DNA from: an uncultured Bryobacteraceae bacterium
GTDB lineage: Bacteria > Acidobacteriota > Terriglobia > Bryobacterales > Bryobacteraceae
Direction of reading: 5' to 3'
Length of the DNA stretch: 9,430 nucleotides
Assembly: GCA_937921835.1 (NCBI GenBank)
Contig: CAKZVG010000136.1
Location: 1-9,430 of the forward strand
Every line of letters starts with the position of its first letter. Within the stretch, counting starts at the first letter, position 1. The notes below the pieces were generated by a model, which was not told the origin of the DNA, ran no database searches, and saw only the letters and a list, made by a program, of their open reading frames with translations. Made by a program: the position numbers and the translations under genes. Positions 1-6,743 of the stretch are shown here, piece after piece.

Positions 1-225
1 AACCTGATTGGCGATTCGGTGAATAACCTCGACCTGTCGCTGATCAAGAACACCCCCCTGACCGAGAGGATCAATCTGCAATTCCGCGCGGAGATCTTGA
101 ACGCTGGTAACCATCCCTTCTTCGGCGGGCTTGATTTCAATCCACGCAGCGCGAGCTTCGGGCGCGTGACCGAGCAGGTGAACCTGCCCCGCGAGTGGCA
201 GCTTGGCCTGAAGCTAATCTTTTGA
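1..225 (+). CDS. TonB-dependent receptor (Oar-like), C-terminal end only
   Basis: Only the last 74 codons are visible; the frame is open from base 1 to the TGA at 223-225, so the gene begins outside the window. The residues read as the last strands of an outer-membrane beta-barrel: alternating polar and hydrophobic positions, a turn rich in Asn, Gly and Pro followed by a Phe-Gly-Arg element, and a final strand ending in Leu-Ile-Phe. A C-terminal Phe is the usual signal for barrel insertion. The pattern resembles the very large Oar-like/carboxypeptidase-regulatory-domain TonB receptors abundant in Acidobacteria, which are thought to import oligosaccharides or other large ligands. The aldolase gene starts 13 nt later, so the two are probably co-transcribed. 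The plug and N-terminal domains cannot be seen, so the assignment rests on a short tail. Confidence 0.75.
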   Translation, partial: NLIGDSVNNLDLSLIKNTPLTERINLQFRAEILNAGNHPFFGGLDFNPRSASFGRVTEQVNLPREWQLGLKLIF

Positions 226-226
226 C

Positions 227-234
227 GAGGAGAG
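227..234 (+). promoter_or_regulatory. Shine-Dalgarno of the aldolase gene
   Basis: GAGGAGAG lies directly after the receptor stop codon, with its GGAG core 6 nt before the ATG at 239. This supports both the chosen start and translational coupling to the receptor gene. Confidence 0.7.
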
Positions 235-238
235 CCGC

Positions 239-1096
239 ATGGCGATTGTTCCCACCAAGGAAATTCTCAGCCGGGCGTTTGAGGCCCGCTACGGCGTGGC
301 CGCGTTCAACATCGTCAACGACCTGACGATGGAGGCGGTGCTCGCCGCCGCCGCCGAGTTGCGGGCGCCGTTGCTGATCCAGACTTCCGTCAAGACTGTA
401 AAGTCCATGGGCGCCCGCGTGCTCGCCGCGATGTTCCGCGAGATGGCCGGGCCCCTGCCCATCCCCGTGGCATTGCACCTGGACCACTGCCCCGACCGCA
501 AGATACTCTCGCTCTGTCTGCGCGAGGGCTGGAACTCCGTGCTGTTCGACGGCTCCGAACTCCCCAGCGTGGCCGAGAACAAGCGGCAGACCATTGAGGT
601 GGTGGCCGAGGCGCGGTCCTTCGGGGCCAGCGTCGAAGGGGAGATCGAGGGCATCAAGGGCGTCGAGGATGGCGTGGGAACGGAGACGGGCACGGACATC
701 TACTCGCTCGAAACCGCGCTCGACTTCATCCGCTCGACCGGAATCGACTACTTCGCACCGGCCATCGGCAACGCCCACGGGGTTTACAAGACCACGCCGC
801 GGCTCGACGTCCAGCGCGTCTCCGATATCGTGGCCGAGCACCCGATTCCCATCGTGCTGCACGGCGGCACCGGCATTTCTTCCGCGCAGTTCGAAGACCT
901 GATCACGCGCGGCTGCGCCAAGGTGAACATCTCCACCGCGCTGAAGATCGCCTTCGTGGAGGCGAACCGTGCCTATCTCAACGAGAACCCCACGAAGCAC
1001 GACCCTCCGTCCTTGTTCCGCTTCGTGCGCGAGAAGGTGAAGGCGATGGCCGCCGATCACATCCGGATGTTCGGGAGCGAAGGCAAGGCATGGTGA
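239..1096 (+). CDS. Class II ketose-bisphosphate aldolase (fructose/tagatose-bisphosphate aldolase family)
   Basis: Cytosolic, metal-dependent TIM-barrel aldolase of 285 residues. Enzymes of this family reversibly cleave a ketose 1,6-bisphosphate (or a related ketose phosphate) to dihydroxyacetone phosphate and an aldehyde. Visible motifs in order: HLDHC at 80-84 (Asp82 general acid/base, His83 zinc ligand), VEGEIE at 132-137, GNAHG at 177-181 (His180 zinc ligand), HGGTG at 208-212 (His208 zinc ligand) and KVNIST at 228-233, the phosphate/substrate loop. The length and the zinc-ligand numbering match the KbaY/GatY tagatose-bisphosphate aldolases (about 285 residues) more closely than the longer E. 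coli FbaA. Substrate stereochemistry cannot be decided from sequence alone. The start is fixed by a strong ribosome site. The gene overlaps the downstream phosphatase by 7 nt, indicating one operon. Confidence 0.92.
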   Translation: MAIVPTKEILSRAFEARYGVAAFNIVNDLTMEAVLAAAAELRAPLLIQTSVKTVKSMGARVLAAMFREMAGPLPIPVALHLDHCPDRKILSLCLREGWNSVLFDGSELPSVAENKRQTIEVVAEARSFGASVEGEIEGIKGVEDGVGTETGTDIYSLETALDFIRSTGIDYFAPAIGNAHGVYKTTPRLDVQRVSDIVAEHPIPIVLHGGTGISSAQFEDLITRGCAKVNISTALKIAFVEANRAYLNENPTKHDPPSLFRFVREKVKAMAADHIRMFGSEGKAW

Positions 1097-1893
1097 AGAC
1101 GCTGATCTTCGATTGCGACGGCGTGCTGGCCGACACCGAGCGCTACGGCCATCTGGTGGCCTTCAACCAGACGTTCCGCGAGTTCGGCCTGCCGGTTGCC
1201 TGGAGCGAAGAGGAGTACGGGCGGCGCCTGAAGATCGGCGGCGGCAAGGAGCGCATGGCCAGCCTGCTGACGCCGGAGTTTGTCGCGGCGGCGGGCCTGC
1301 CTGCGGAACGCGCCGCGCAGTTGGCCGCGGTGGCCAAGTGGCACAAGCGCAAGACCGCCATCTACAAAGGGCTCGTCGCCGAGGGCAGACTGCCGGGGCG
1401 GCCGGGCATCCGGCGGATCGTGGCGGCGGCTCTCGAGGCGGGCTGGCGGCTGGCGGTCGCCTCCACGTCCGCCCAGGAGGCGGTCGAGGCGATCCTCGAC
1501 TACGCCGTGGGCAAGGACTTGGCGGCGCGATTCGCGGGCGTCTTCGCCGGCGACATTGTGCCGCGCAAGAAGCCGGCCCCCGACATCTACCTGCACGCGC
1601 TACAGCAGTTGCAGGCCGATCCCGAGTTCGTGCTGGTAGTCGAGGACTCGCGAAACGGACTCGAAGCGGCGGTGGCCGCCGGTCTGCGCTGCCTGATCAC
1701 CATCAACGGCTACACCAAAGATGAGGACTTCACCGAGGCGGTGCTGGTGGTATCGTCCCTCGGCGACCCGGGCGGCGAGTCCGCGCGGGTTATCGCCAAC
1801 CGCACATCCGCCCGGATCGGGGACTGGGTGACGCTTGCCGATCTGGACGCCTGCCTTGCGGAGCCGCGGCCGTCCGTTGCGGTCTCGGAATAG
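1090..1893 (+). CDS. CbbY-like HAD-superfamily sugar-phosphate phosphatase
   Basis: 267-residue cytosolic haloacid dehalogenase-type phosphohydrolase, subfamily I with a helical cap. Motif I is DCDGV at 8-12 (Asp8 nucleophile, Asp10 acid/base), motif II the Ser/Thr cluster at 125-127, motif III Lys161 in KKPAPD, and motif IV EDS at 185-187. A GGKER cap element (51-55) and a GYTKDEDF segment (207-214) are typical of the CbbY/beta-phosphoglucomutase branch; characterised CbbY enzymes dephosphorylate xylulose-1,5-bisphosphate, a misfire product of RuBisCO. No RuBisCO gene is in the window, and the operon is catabolic in appearance, so here the enzyme more likely acts on a ketose phosphate related to the neighbouring aldolase or kinase. 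The start ATG lies inside the last codons of the aldolase gene, with a GAAGG 6 nt upstream. A mutase role cannot be excluded. Confidence 0.87.
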   Translation: MVKTLIFDCDGVLADTERYGHLVAFNQTFREFGLPVAWSEEEYGRRLKIGGGKERMASLLTPEFVAAAGLPAERAAQLAAVAKWHKRKTAIYKGLVAEGRLPGRPGIRRIVAAALEAGWRLAVASTSAQEAVEAILDYAVGKDLAARFAGVFAGDIVPRKKPAPDIYLHALQQLQADPEFVLVVEDSRNGLEAAVAAGLRCLITINGYTKDEDFTEAVLVVSSLGDPGGESARVIANRTSARIGDWVTLADLDACLAEPRPSVAVSE

Positions 1894-1899
1894 AGGAGG
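1894..1899 (+). promoter_or_regulatory. Shine-Dalgarno of dhaL, decides the start
   Basis: AGGAGG directly after the phosphatase stop, 7 nt before the ATG at 1907. The reading frame is open further upstream to a possible start at 1835, but that stretch overlaps the phosphatase gene, has no DhaL-like sequence and lacks this perfect site. Confidence 0.75.
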
Positions 1900-1906
1900 A
1901 GATCGC

Positions 1907-2566
1907 ATGAGCGAATCTTCGTTCGCCGACGTCGAGTTCGTGGTGCGCACGGTCGCCGAGACCGTGGTCGCCAATGAAGCCTACTTCGGCGAGCTGGACG
2001 CGGTGGTGGGGGACGGCGACTTCGGCTTTTCTCTTGCCCGCGGCTTCGAGAAGGTACTCGAGGAGATGGCGGGCTTCGACCGCTCAAGTATCTCCGGCTT
2101 TTTGAAGAAAGCCGGCGTAACCATCGCCAGCCGCACCGGCGGCACGTCGGGGCCGCTGTGGGGAACCGCTTTCATGCGGGCCGGCGGCGCGGCGGCGGAC
2201 AAGACCGTCCTCTCGGGGGCCGACGTCGTAGCGATGCTGCGCGCCGCGGCGGCGGGCATCCAGCAACGCGGCGGAGCCGCCCTGGGCGAGAAGACCCTGC
2301 TCGACGCGCTCGTGCCGATGATCGACCGCTTCGAGGCGGAACTGGCTAACGGCAACGCCGCCGGGGCGTTCGAAGCCGCCGCGGAGACGGCCGTGCGGGC
2401 GGCCGAAGCCACAGCATCGCTTGAAGCCAAGCGGGGCCGCGCATCCTACACCGGCGCCCGTAGCATCGGGTCGCCCGACCCCGGCGCGGTGGCCATCGGA
2501 GTTCTGGCGCAAGCCGTTCATAAAGCCTGGCGCAAGCGCCGGGAGGGAGACAAGACTGATGCGTAA
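1907..2566 (+). CDS. dhaL: Dihydroxyacetone kinase, nucleotide-binding subunit DhaL
   Basis: 219-residue all-helical kinase subunit that binds ADP/ATP and transfers phosphate to the ketose held by DhaK. The metal-binding acidic loop is present in full: Asp31, Asp36 and Asp38 in LDAVVGDGDFG (30-40), equivalent to Asp30/35/37 of E. coli DhaL. It is followed by GGTSGPLWG (78-86), GEKTLLDAL (127-135) and the C-terminal block RGRASYTG...RSIG..DPGA (176-194), which clasps the nucleotide. Length is normal for a stand-alone DhaL. The gene precedes dhaK, the reverse of the common dhaK-dhaL order, and overlaps it by 8 nt. No DhaM phosphocarrier is nearby, so it is open whether the subunit exchanges ATP directly or is recharged by a distant PTS protein. 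The kinase may act on a four-carbon ketose, since DhaK/DhaL-type tetrulose kinases are known. Confidence 0.93.
   Translation: MSESSFADVEFVVRTVAETVVANEAYFGELDAVVGDGDFGFSLARGFEKVLEEMAGFDRSSISGFLKKAGVTIASRTGGTSGPLWGTAFMRAGGAAADKTVLSGADVVAMLRAAAAGIQQRGGAALGEKTLLDALVPMIDRFEAELANGNAAGAFEAAAETAVRAAEATASLEAKRGRASYTGARSIGSPDPGAVAIGVLAQAVHKAWRKRREGDKTDA
2542..2549 (+). promoter_or_regulatory. Shine-Dalgarno of dhaK, decides the start
   Basis: GGAGGGAG inside the 3' end of dhaL, 9 nt before the ATG at 2559. It favours this start over an in-frame possibility at 2421 deep inside dhaL. The Met-Arg-Lys-Phe beginning is also the normal DhaK N-terminus. Confidence 0.7.
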
Positions 2567-3554
2567 GTTCGTGGACGACCCAAAACAATTCGTACCGCAA
2601 ATGCTCAAAGGGATCGCGCTCGCCAATCCCGGCGCACTCCGCTACGTGCCGGAATACAACCTCATCATGCGAGCGGACGCGCCCAGCGGCGGCAAAGTCT
2701 CCATCATCCAGGGTTCGGGCTCCGGCCACGAGCCGGCCCATGTGATGTTGGTGGGGAAAGGCATGCTTGACGCCGCGTGTCCGGGCGACGTGTTCTCCGC
2801 GCCGCCCGTGGACTATGTTTACGAAACCACCAGGCTGCTGCGCTCGGAGAGAGGCGTTCTTCACATCGTCAACAACTACACCGGTGACCGGCTGGCCTTC
2901 GACATGGCGCGCGAAATGGCCGAAGCCGACGGCATCCGCGTGGAGACGCTGATCGTCGATGACGACGTGGCGGTGAACAACAGTACGCACACCGTTGGCC
3001 GGCGCGGCGTGGCGGGCAATTTCTTCGTCATCAAGGCGGTGGGAGCAGCGGCGGAATCCGGGTCCGGCATCGAAGAGCTGGTCGAACTCGGCAAGCGCGT
3101 GAACGCCGCCACCCGAACCATGGGAGTGGCGCTCAGTTCCTGTACGCCGCCCGCAAAAGGCAAACCGCTGTTTGAGATCGGTGAGGACGAGATGGAAGTC
3201 GGCATCGGCATCCATGGAGAGCCGGGACGCCGCAGGGCGGCGCGCGGCACGGCCAGCGAAATCGTCTCGACGATCCTCGACGCCGTGGTGGGCGATCTGC
3301 CGTTTCAACGCGGCGACCGCGCGGCCCTGATGGTGAACGGCCTCGGTGGCACACCAGTGAGCGAACTCTATCTGCTCTACGGGATCGCACACCAACAACT
3401 GGCGGGCCGGGGGATCGGCGTCGCCCGCAGCTACGTGGGCGAATACTGCACGTCGCTCGAGATGGCCGGCGCTTCCATCACCGTGGCAAGGGTGGACGAC
3501 GAGCTAATGCGGCTGCTGCTGGCGCCGGCCGAAATCCCATACCGCGTGTTTTAG
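2559..3554 (+). CDS. dhaK: Dihydroxyacetone kinase, substrate-binding subunit DhaK
   Basis: 331-residue subunit of full family length that holds the ketose substrate as a covalent hemiaminal on a histidine. Recognisable blocks: GSGSGHEPAH (52-61, His57 corresponding to E. coli His56), GDVFSAP (76-82), NNYTGDRL (105-112, Asp110 corresponding to catalytic Asp109), VDDDVA (133-138), GRRGVAG (147-153), GIGIHGEPG (215-223, His219 corresponding to the covalent-binding His218) and MVNGLGGTP (258-266). All catalytic residues are intact, so the enzyme should be active with DhaL. DhaK normally works on dihydroxyacetone; closely related proteins phosphorylate erythrulose and other short ketoses, so the true substrate is uncertain. 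It is the last gene of the tight operon. A 44-nt spacer without an evident T-tailed terminator follows, so the sensor kinase may be read through. Confidence 0.95.
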   Translation: MRKFVDDPKQFVPQMLKGIALANPGALRYVPEYNLIMRADAPSGGKVSIIQGSGSGHEPAHVMLVGKGMLDAACPGDVFSAPPVDYVYETTRLLRSERGVLHIVNNYTGDRLAFDMAREMAEADGIRVETLIVDDDVAVNNSTHTVGRRGVAGNFFVIKAVGAAAESGSGIEELVELGKRVNAATRTMGVALSSCTPPAKGKPLFEIGEDEMEVGIGIHGEPGRRRAARGTASEIVSTILDAVVGDLPFQRGDRAALMVNGLGGTPVSELYLLYGIAHQQLAGRGIGVARSYVGEYCTSLEMAGASITVARVDDELMRLLLAPAEIPYRVF

Positions 3555-3598
3555 GCCGGGCTGCACGGCGCCCTCGCGGGAAGGGGTACTCTGGGGCT

Positions 3599-6553
3599 AT
3601 GCGGCGGGCAGGCTATCTGCTGGCGTGGTTCCCGTTGCACTTGTGCGCGCTCGATCCAGGCACCCAGTTGCACCACTACAGCCATCGGTTCTGGTCGGTG
3701 CGGGACGGCCTTCCCCGCAACACGATTACGGCCCTCGCCCAGACCTCCGACGGCTATTTGTGGGTGGGCACGGACGAAGGCGTGGCCCGCTTCGACGGTG
3801 TCCGCTTCCAGGTCTTCGACGCGCGCAACACGGCGCAGCTTCCGGTCCCTGTGGTCACGGCGCTGGCGGCCGCGCGGGACGGGTCGCTGTGGATCGGCAC
3901 CCGCGGCGGAGGCCTGCTGCGGCATCGGGACGGGAGGTTCGAACGGTTCACGCGGAACCAGGGGCTTCCGGACAACCTGGTCCGGGCGATTCTTGAGGAC
4001 CGCGCGGGACGCCTTTGGATCGGTACGCAGCAGGGGATCGTGTTCCGCGACGGCGGAGTGTTCCGTCCGTTCGCGGGCAATCCGCTGCTGCCGAGCCGGG
4101 TGGTGCTGGCGCTCCATCAGGACCGCGCGGGCGGCGTTTGGGCGGCCACATCGGGTGGCGTGGCCCGCATCGAGGGCGATCTAGTGGACGCGTTCCCCAT
4201 GCGCACGGGCCGCGACTCGCTGCCGGTGCGCGCCATCGAACAGGATGACCATGGCGTAATGTGGGCGGGTACGGAAGGATGCGGCCTCTACCGCTACGAT
4301 GGGCGCGCCTTCCGCCCCGCCCCCGGCGGACCGGGCGCCGGCCGCGATGTGATCCGCGCGTTGCGTTGCGACCGCGACGGCAACCTGTGGACGGGAGGCA
4401 GCATCGGCGGCCTGCGCAGGCGGGGTTCCGGAGCGCCGCCCCATTCGGCGATCGAGGGCTTGACCGATGCCATCGTGCGATGCCTGCTCGAGGACTCGGA
4501 AGCCAATCTGTGGGTAGGAACCGAAGGGGCGGGACTGCATCGGCTTTCCGATCCGAGGATCATCACGTACACCACGCGCGACGGCCTGAGCCACAACTTC
4601 ACCCGCGCCGTCCTCGAGGACCGGAAAGGAAACGTGTGGATCGGTACCGAGGGCGGCGGGCTGAATCGCTACCGGAACGGCAAGTTCACCGCCTACAGGA
4701 GCCGCGACGGCCTGGGGAGCGACACCGTCACCGCGCTGCTCGAGGACCGGCAAGGGACCATCTGGATTGCCGCCGAGGACGGCGGGATCAGCCGTTTCGC
4801 CAACGGTGCGCTGCGAAAAGCGGACATTCCGGGACTGGGGGCGACGCAAACGGTCTGGTCGCTTGCCGAAGGGCTTGACGGGAGCGTGTGGCTAGCCACC
4901 AGCGGCGGATTGCGCCAGGTACGTGATGGCCGGGCCGTTTCCTTCATGGAGCTGCCGTGGGAGCATCCGCGCGCGCTGCGCGTCACCCGCCGGGGGGATC
5001 TTTGGATCGGCTTTCGCGAGGGTGCGCTCGCGGTGTACCGGGAAGGCGTGCTGACCCGCTATCACCGGCAGCCGGGCATGCTGGCCGCCGCCATTTCGTC
5101 GATTCAAGAGGACCGCGGCGGGCGCGTCTGGATCACCACCGCGGCCGGGCTCATGCTGTTCCGCGATGGCGGCTTCGTTTCCTTCACCCAACAGCAGGGG
5201 CTGTTTCACGACCGGCTCTTTGAGGTGCTCGACGACGGCGCGGGCAACCTGTGGTTGACCAGCAGCCGCGGCATCTTCACCGCGCCCGCGGCGCACTTTC
5301 TCGAAGTGGCCGAGGGTAGGCGGAAGGCGGTGGAATGCTCGCTGTTCACCACTGCCGACGGCTTGCGGACGGAAGAGTGTACCGGGGATTCGCAACCGGC
5401 GGCCTGGCGGGCGCGCGACGGCTCGCTGTGGTTTCCGACGGTCCAAGGGGTGGCGGTGCTGAACTCCCAGCGGTACGAGCCGCGGGAGATGTCCATCACT
5501 GTGCGCCTGGAGGAGGTGCTGGCGGACGGCCGCAAGCTCGATCTCGACCGGCTGGCCGAACTCCCGCCAGGCGCCAAGGAGATCCTGTTCCGCTACAGCG
5601 CGCCGCATTTCCTGGCGCCTGAGAAGCTTCGCTTCGAGTACCGTCTCGAGGGCTCCGGGCTCGAGTGGCGCGACGCGGGAGTAAGCCGCGAGGTTGCCCT
5701 CCCCGTGCCAGGTCCGGGCAATTACCGGTTCCTGGTGCGGCCGGCCGGGGGGCATGGTGGCGGCGAGAGCGCTACACCGTCGTTCTCCTTCAGCGTGGCT
5801 CCGTACTTCTACCAGACGGGGTGGTTCTACGCGATCCTGGTCGCCGCGTGCGGCGTCGTTGCGTTCCTGCTCTATCGCGCGCACCTGCGGGAGGTCCGTG
5901 CGCGCTTCAATGCCGTTTTGGCGGAAAGGTCGCGGGTGGCGCGGGAGATCCATGACACCCTGCTACAGGGGTTCACCGGGGCGGCGCTGGAGATCGACGC
6001 CATCACGAAGACGATGGTGGAGGCTCCGCGGCAGGCACAGGATCGGCTGGCCGCCGTACTCGAGACCCTGGACGGCTGTTTGAGCGAGGCGCGGCACTCG
6101 ATTGTCGAACTGCGGCACCGCCCATTGGAGGCTCGCGATCTGCCGTCGGCCGTGGCGGCGCTCACCCAAAAACTGGCGGCAGGCGCGAAGGCGGAGGTCC
6201 GTTTCGAACTTTTCGGGCGGAGCCGTCCGGTTCCCGAAGCGGTGGAGCAAAACCTGCTGGCGGTGCTGCGAGAAGCCCTCTCGAACAGCCTCCGGCACTC
6301 GGCGGCCACTCTGGTTCAGGTGGAGCTTTCCTTCACCGCCCACGAGGTGCTGCTAAGGGTGCGCGATAACGGACGCGGACTGCCGCCGCGCGAGCCCGCC
6401 GGACATTTCGGGCTTGTCGGGATCGAGGAGCGCGCGGTGGCCGTGGGTGGCCGCGTGTCGATCCGCAGTGGGAACGGCTCGGGGGCCGAGGTGAGCCTCA
6501 CGGTACCGCTGCCCGAGAACCGGGGCCGCGGCAGGCGCGCGAGGGCTGACTGA
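3599..6553 (+). CDS. Periplasmic two-propeller sensor histidine kinase (Reg_prop / Y_Y_Y / HisKA_3)
   Basis: 984-residue membrane sensor. A short basic-then-hydrophobic leader (1-17) suggests export. Residues about 30-625 hold roughly 14 beta-propeller repeats, each with an Asp-Gly-Leu-like turn, an Ala-Leu-x-Glu-Asp strand and a closing Trp-(Ile/Val)-Gly-Thr; 14 blades fit two seven-bladed propellers, as in the hybrid polysaccharide sensors of Bacteroides. Next come a Y_Y_Y domain (about 631-735), one membrane helix (742-759), and the kinase core: phosphoacceptor His785 in REIHDTLLQ, N-box Asn896, G1 box DNGRG from Asp923, and G2 GHFGLVGIEERA from Gly935. There is no receiver or DNA-binding domain, so a separate NarL-type regulator is expected outside the window. 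The short spacing to dhaK suggests that it may sense the compound used by that operon (inference). The ATG is preceded only by a weak, distant AAGGGG (3581-3586). Confidence 0.92.
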   Translation: MRRAGYLLAWFPLHLCALDPGTQLHHYSHRFWSVRDGLPRNTITALAQTSDGYLWVGTDEGVARFDGVRFQVFDARNTAQLPVPVVTALAAARDGSLWIGTRGGGLLRHRDGRFERFTRNQGLPDNLVRAILEDRAGRLWIGTQQGIVFRDGGVFRPFAGNPLLPSRVVLALHQDRAGGVWAATSGGVARIEGDLVDAFPMRTGRDSLPVRAIEQDDHGVMWAGTEGCGLYRYDGRAFRPAPGGPGAGRDVIRALRCDRDGNLWTGGSIGGLRRRGSGAPPHSAIEGLTDAIVRCLLEDSEANLWVGTEGAGLHRLSDPRIITYTTRDGLSHNFTRAVLEDRKGNVWIGTEGGGLNRYRNGKFTAYRSRDGLGSDTVTALLEDRQGTIWIAAEDGGISRFANGALRKADIPGLGATQTVWSLAEGLDGSVWLATSGGLRQVRDGRAVSFMELPWEHPRALRVTRRGDLWIGFREGALAVYREGVLTRYHRQPGMLAAAISSIQEDRGGRVWITTAAGLMLFRDGGFVSFTQQQGLFHDRLFEVLDDGAGNLWLTSSRGIFTAPAAHFLEVAEGRRKAVECSLFTTADGLRTEECTGDSQPAAWRARDGSLWFPTVQGVAVLNSQRYEPREMSITVRLEEVLADGRKLDLDRLAELPPGAKEILFRYSAPHFLAPEKLRFEYRLEGSGLEWRDAGVSREVALPVPGPGNYRFLVRPAGGHGGGESATPSFSFSVAPYFYQTGWFYAILVAACGVVAFLLYRAHLREVRARFNAVLAERSRVAREIHDTLLQGFTGAALEIDAITKTMVEAPRQAQDRLAAVLETLDGCLSEARHSIVELRHRPLEARDLPSAVAALTQKLAAGAKAEVRFELFGRSRPVPEAVEQNLLAVLREALSNSLRHSAATLVQVELSFTAHEVLLRVRDNGRGLPPREPAGHFGLVGIEERAVAVGGRVSIRSGNGSGAEVSLTVPLPENRGRGRRARAD

Positions 6554-6743
6554 AACTTGGATCCTTCCGGTCGCGGCCCGGGACGTGGCTCCAGGAGACC
6601 CTTGCAGGGCAGCGCGTCAGCAACCCTGAGGGGACCTTCGGGTAGAGTGAAGCGGAAGATGAGTAACGATACCCTGCGGCCACGCAAGCGCCAACCGGCG
6701 CGCTGCCTCGACGTCTCGAAACGAATCAGGGTTGTTAAGTTGA
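6554..6743 (+). other. Intergenic stretch after the sensor kinase, no gene supported
   Basis: No convincing coding sequence. A 74-codon frame (6557-6781) runs through but has no ribosome site and resembles nothing I recognise. An imperfect hairpin at 6624-6642 (CCCTGAGG and CCTTCGGG arms, GGA loop, one mismatch) lacks a T tract, so it is not a clear intrinsic terminator. The stretch may contain remains of the left part of the adjacent insertion sequence. Confidence 0.4.

Noticed and set aside
137..1060. Long minus-strand open frame (307 codons) opposite the aldolase gene
   Set aside because: It lies opposite a gene with clear catalytic motifs; composition is Arg/Gly/His-rich with no domain pattern, typical of antisense frames in GC-rich DNA.
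1835..1906. Upstream start for dhaL adding 24 residues
   Set aside because: The extension is phosphatase coding sequence in another frame and lacks DhaL similarity; the strong ribosome site points to 1907.
2421..2558. Upstream start for dhaK adding 46 residues
   Set aside because: The extension lies inside dhaL and does not resemble DhaK; the start at 2559 gives normal length and has a ribosome site.
2346..3398. Minus-strand open frame of 350 codons opposite dhaK
   Set aside because: Fully shadowed by dhaK, whose catalytic residues are all intact; the shadow protein is His/Arg-rich without family features.
4892..5953. Minus-strand open frame of 353 codons opposite the sensor kinase
   Set aside because: Shadow of the propeller and Y_Y_Y region; no supporting start signal or motif.
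6624..6642. Hairpin after the sensor kinase as intrinsic terminator
   Set aside because: One mismatch and a GU pair in the stem, a three-base loop, and no T-run after it.
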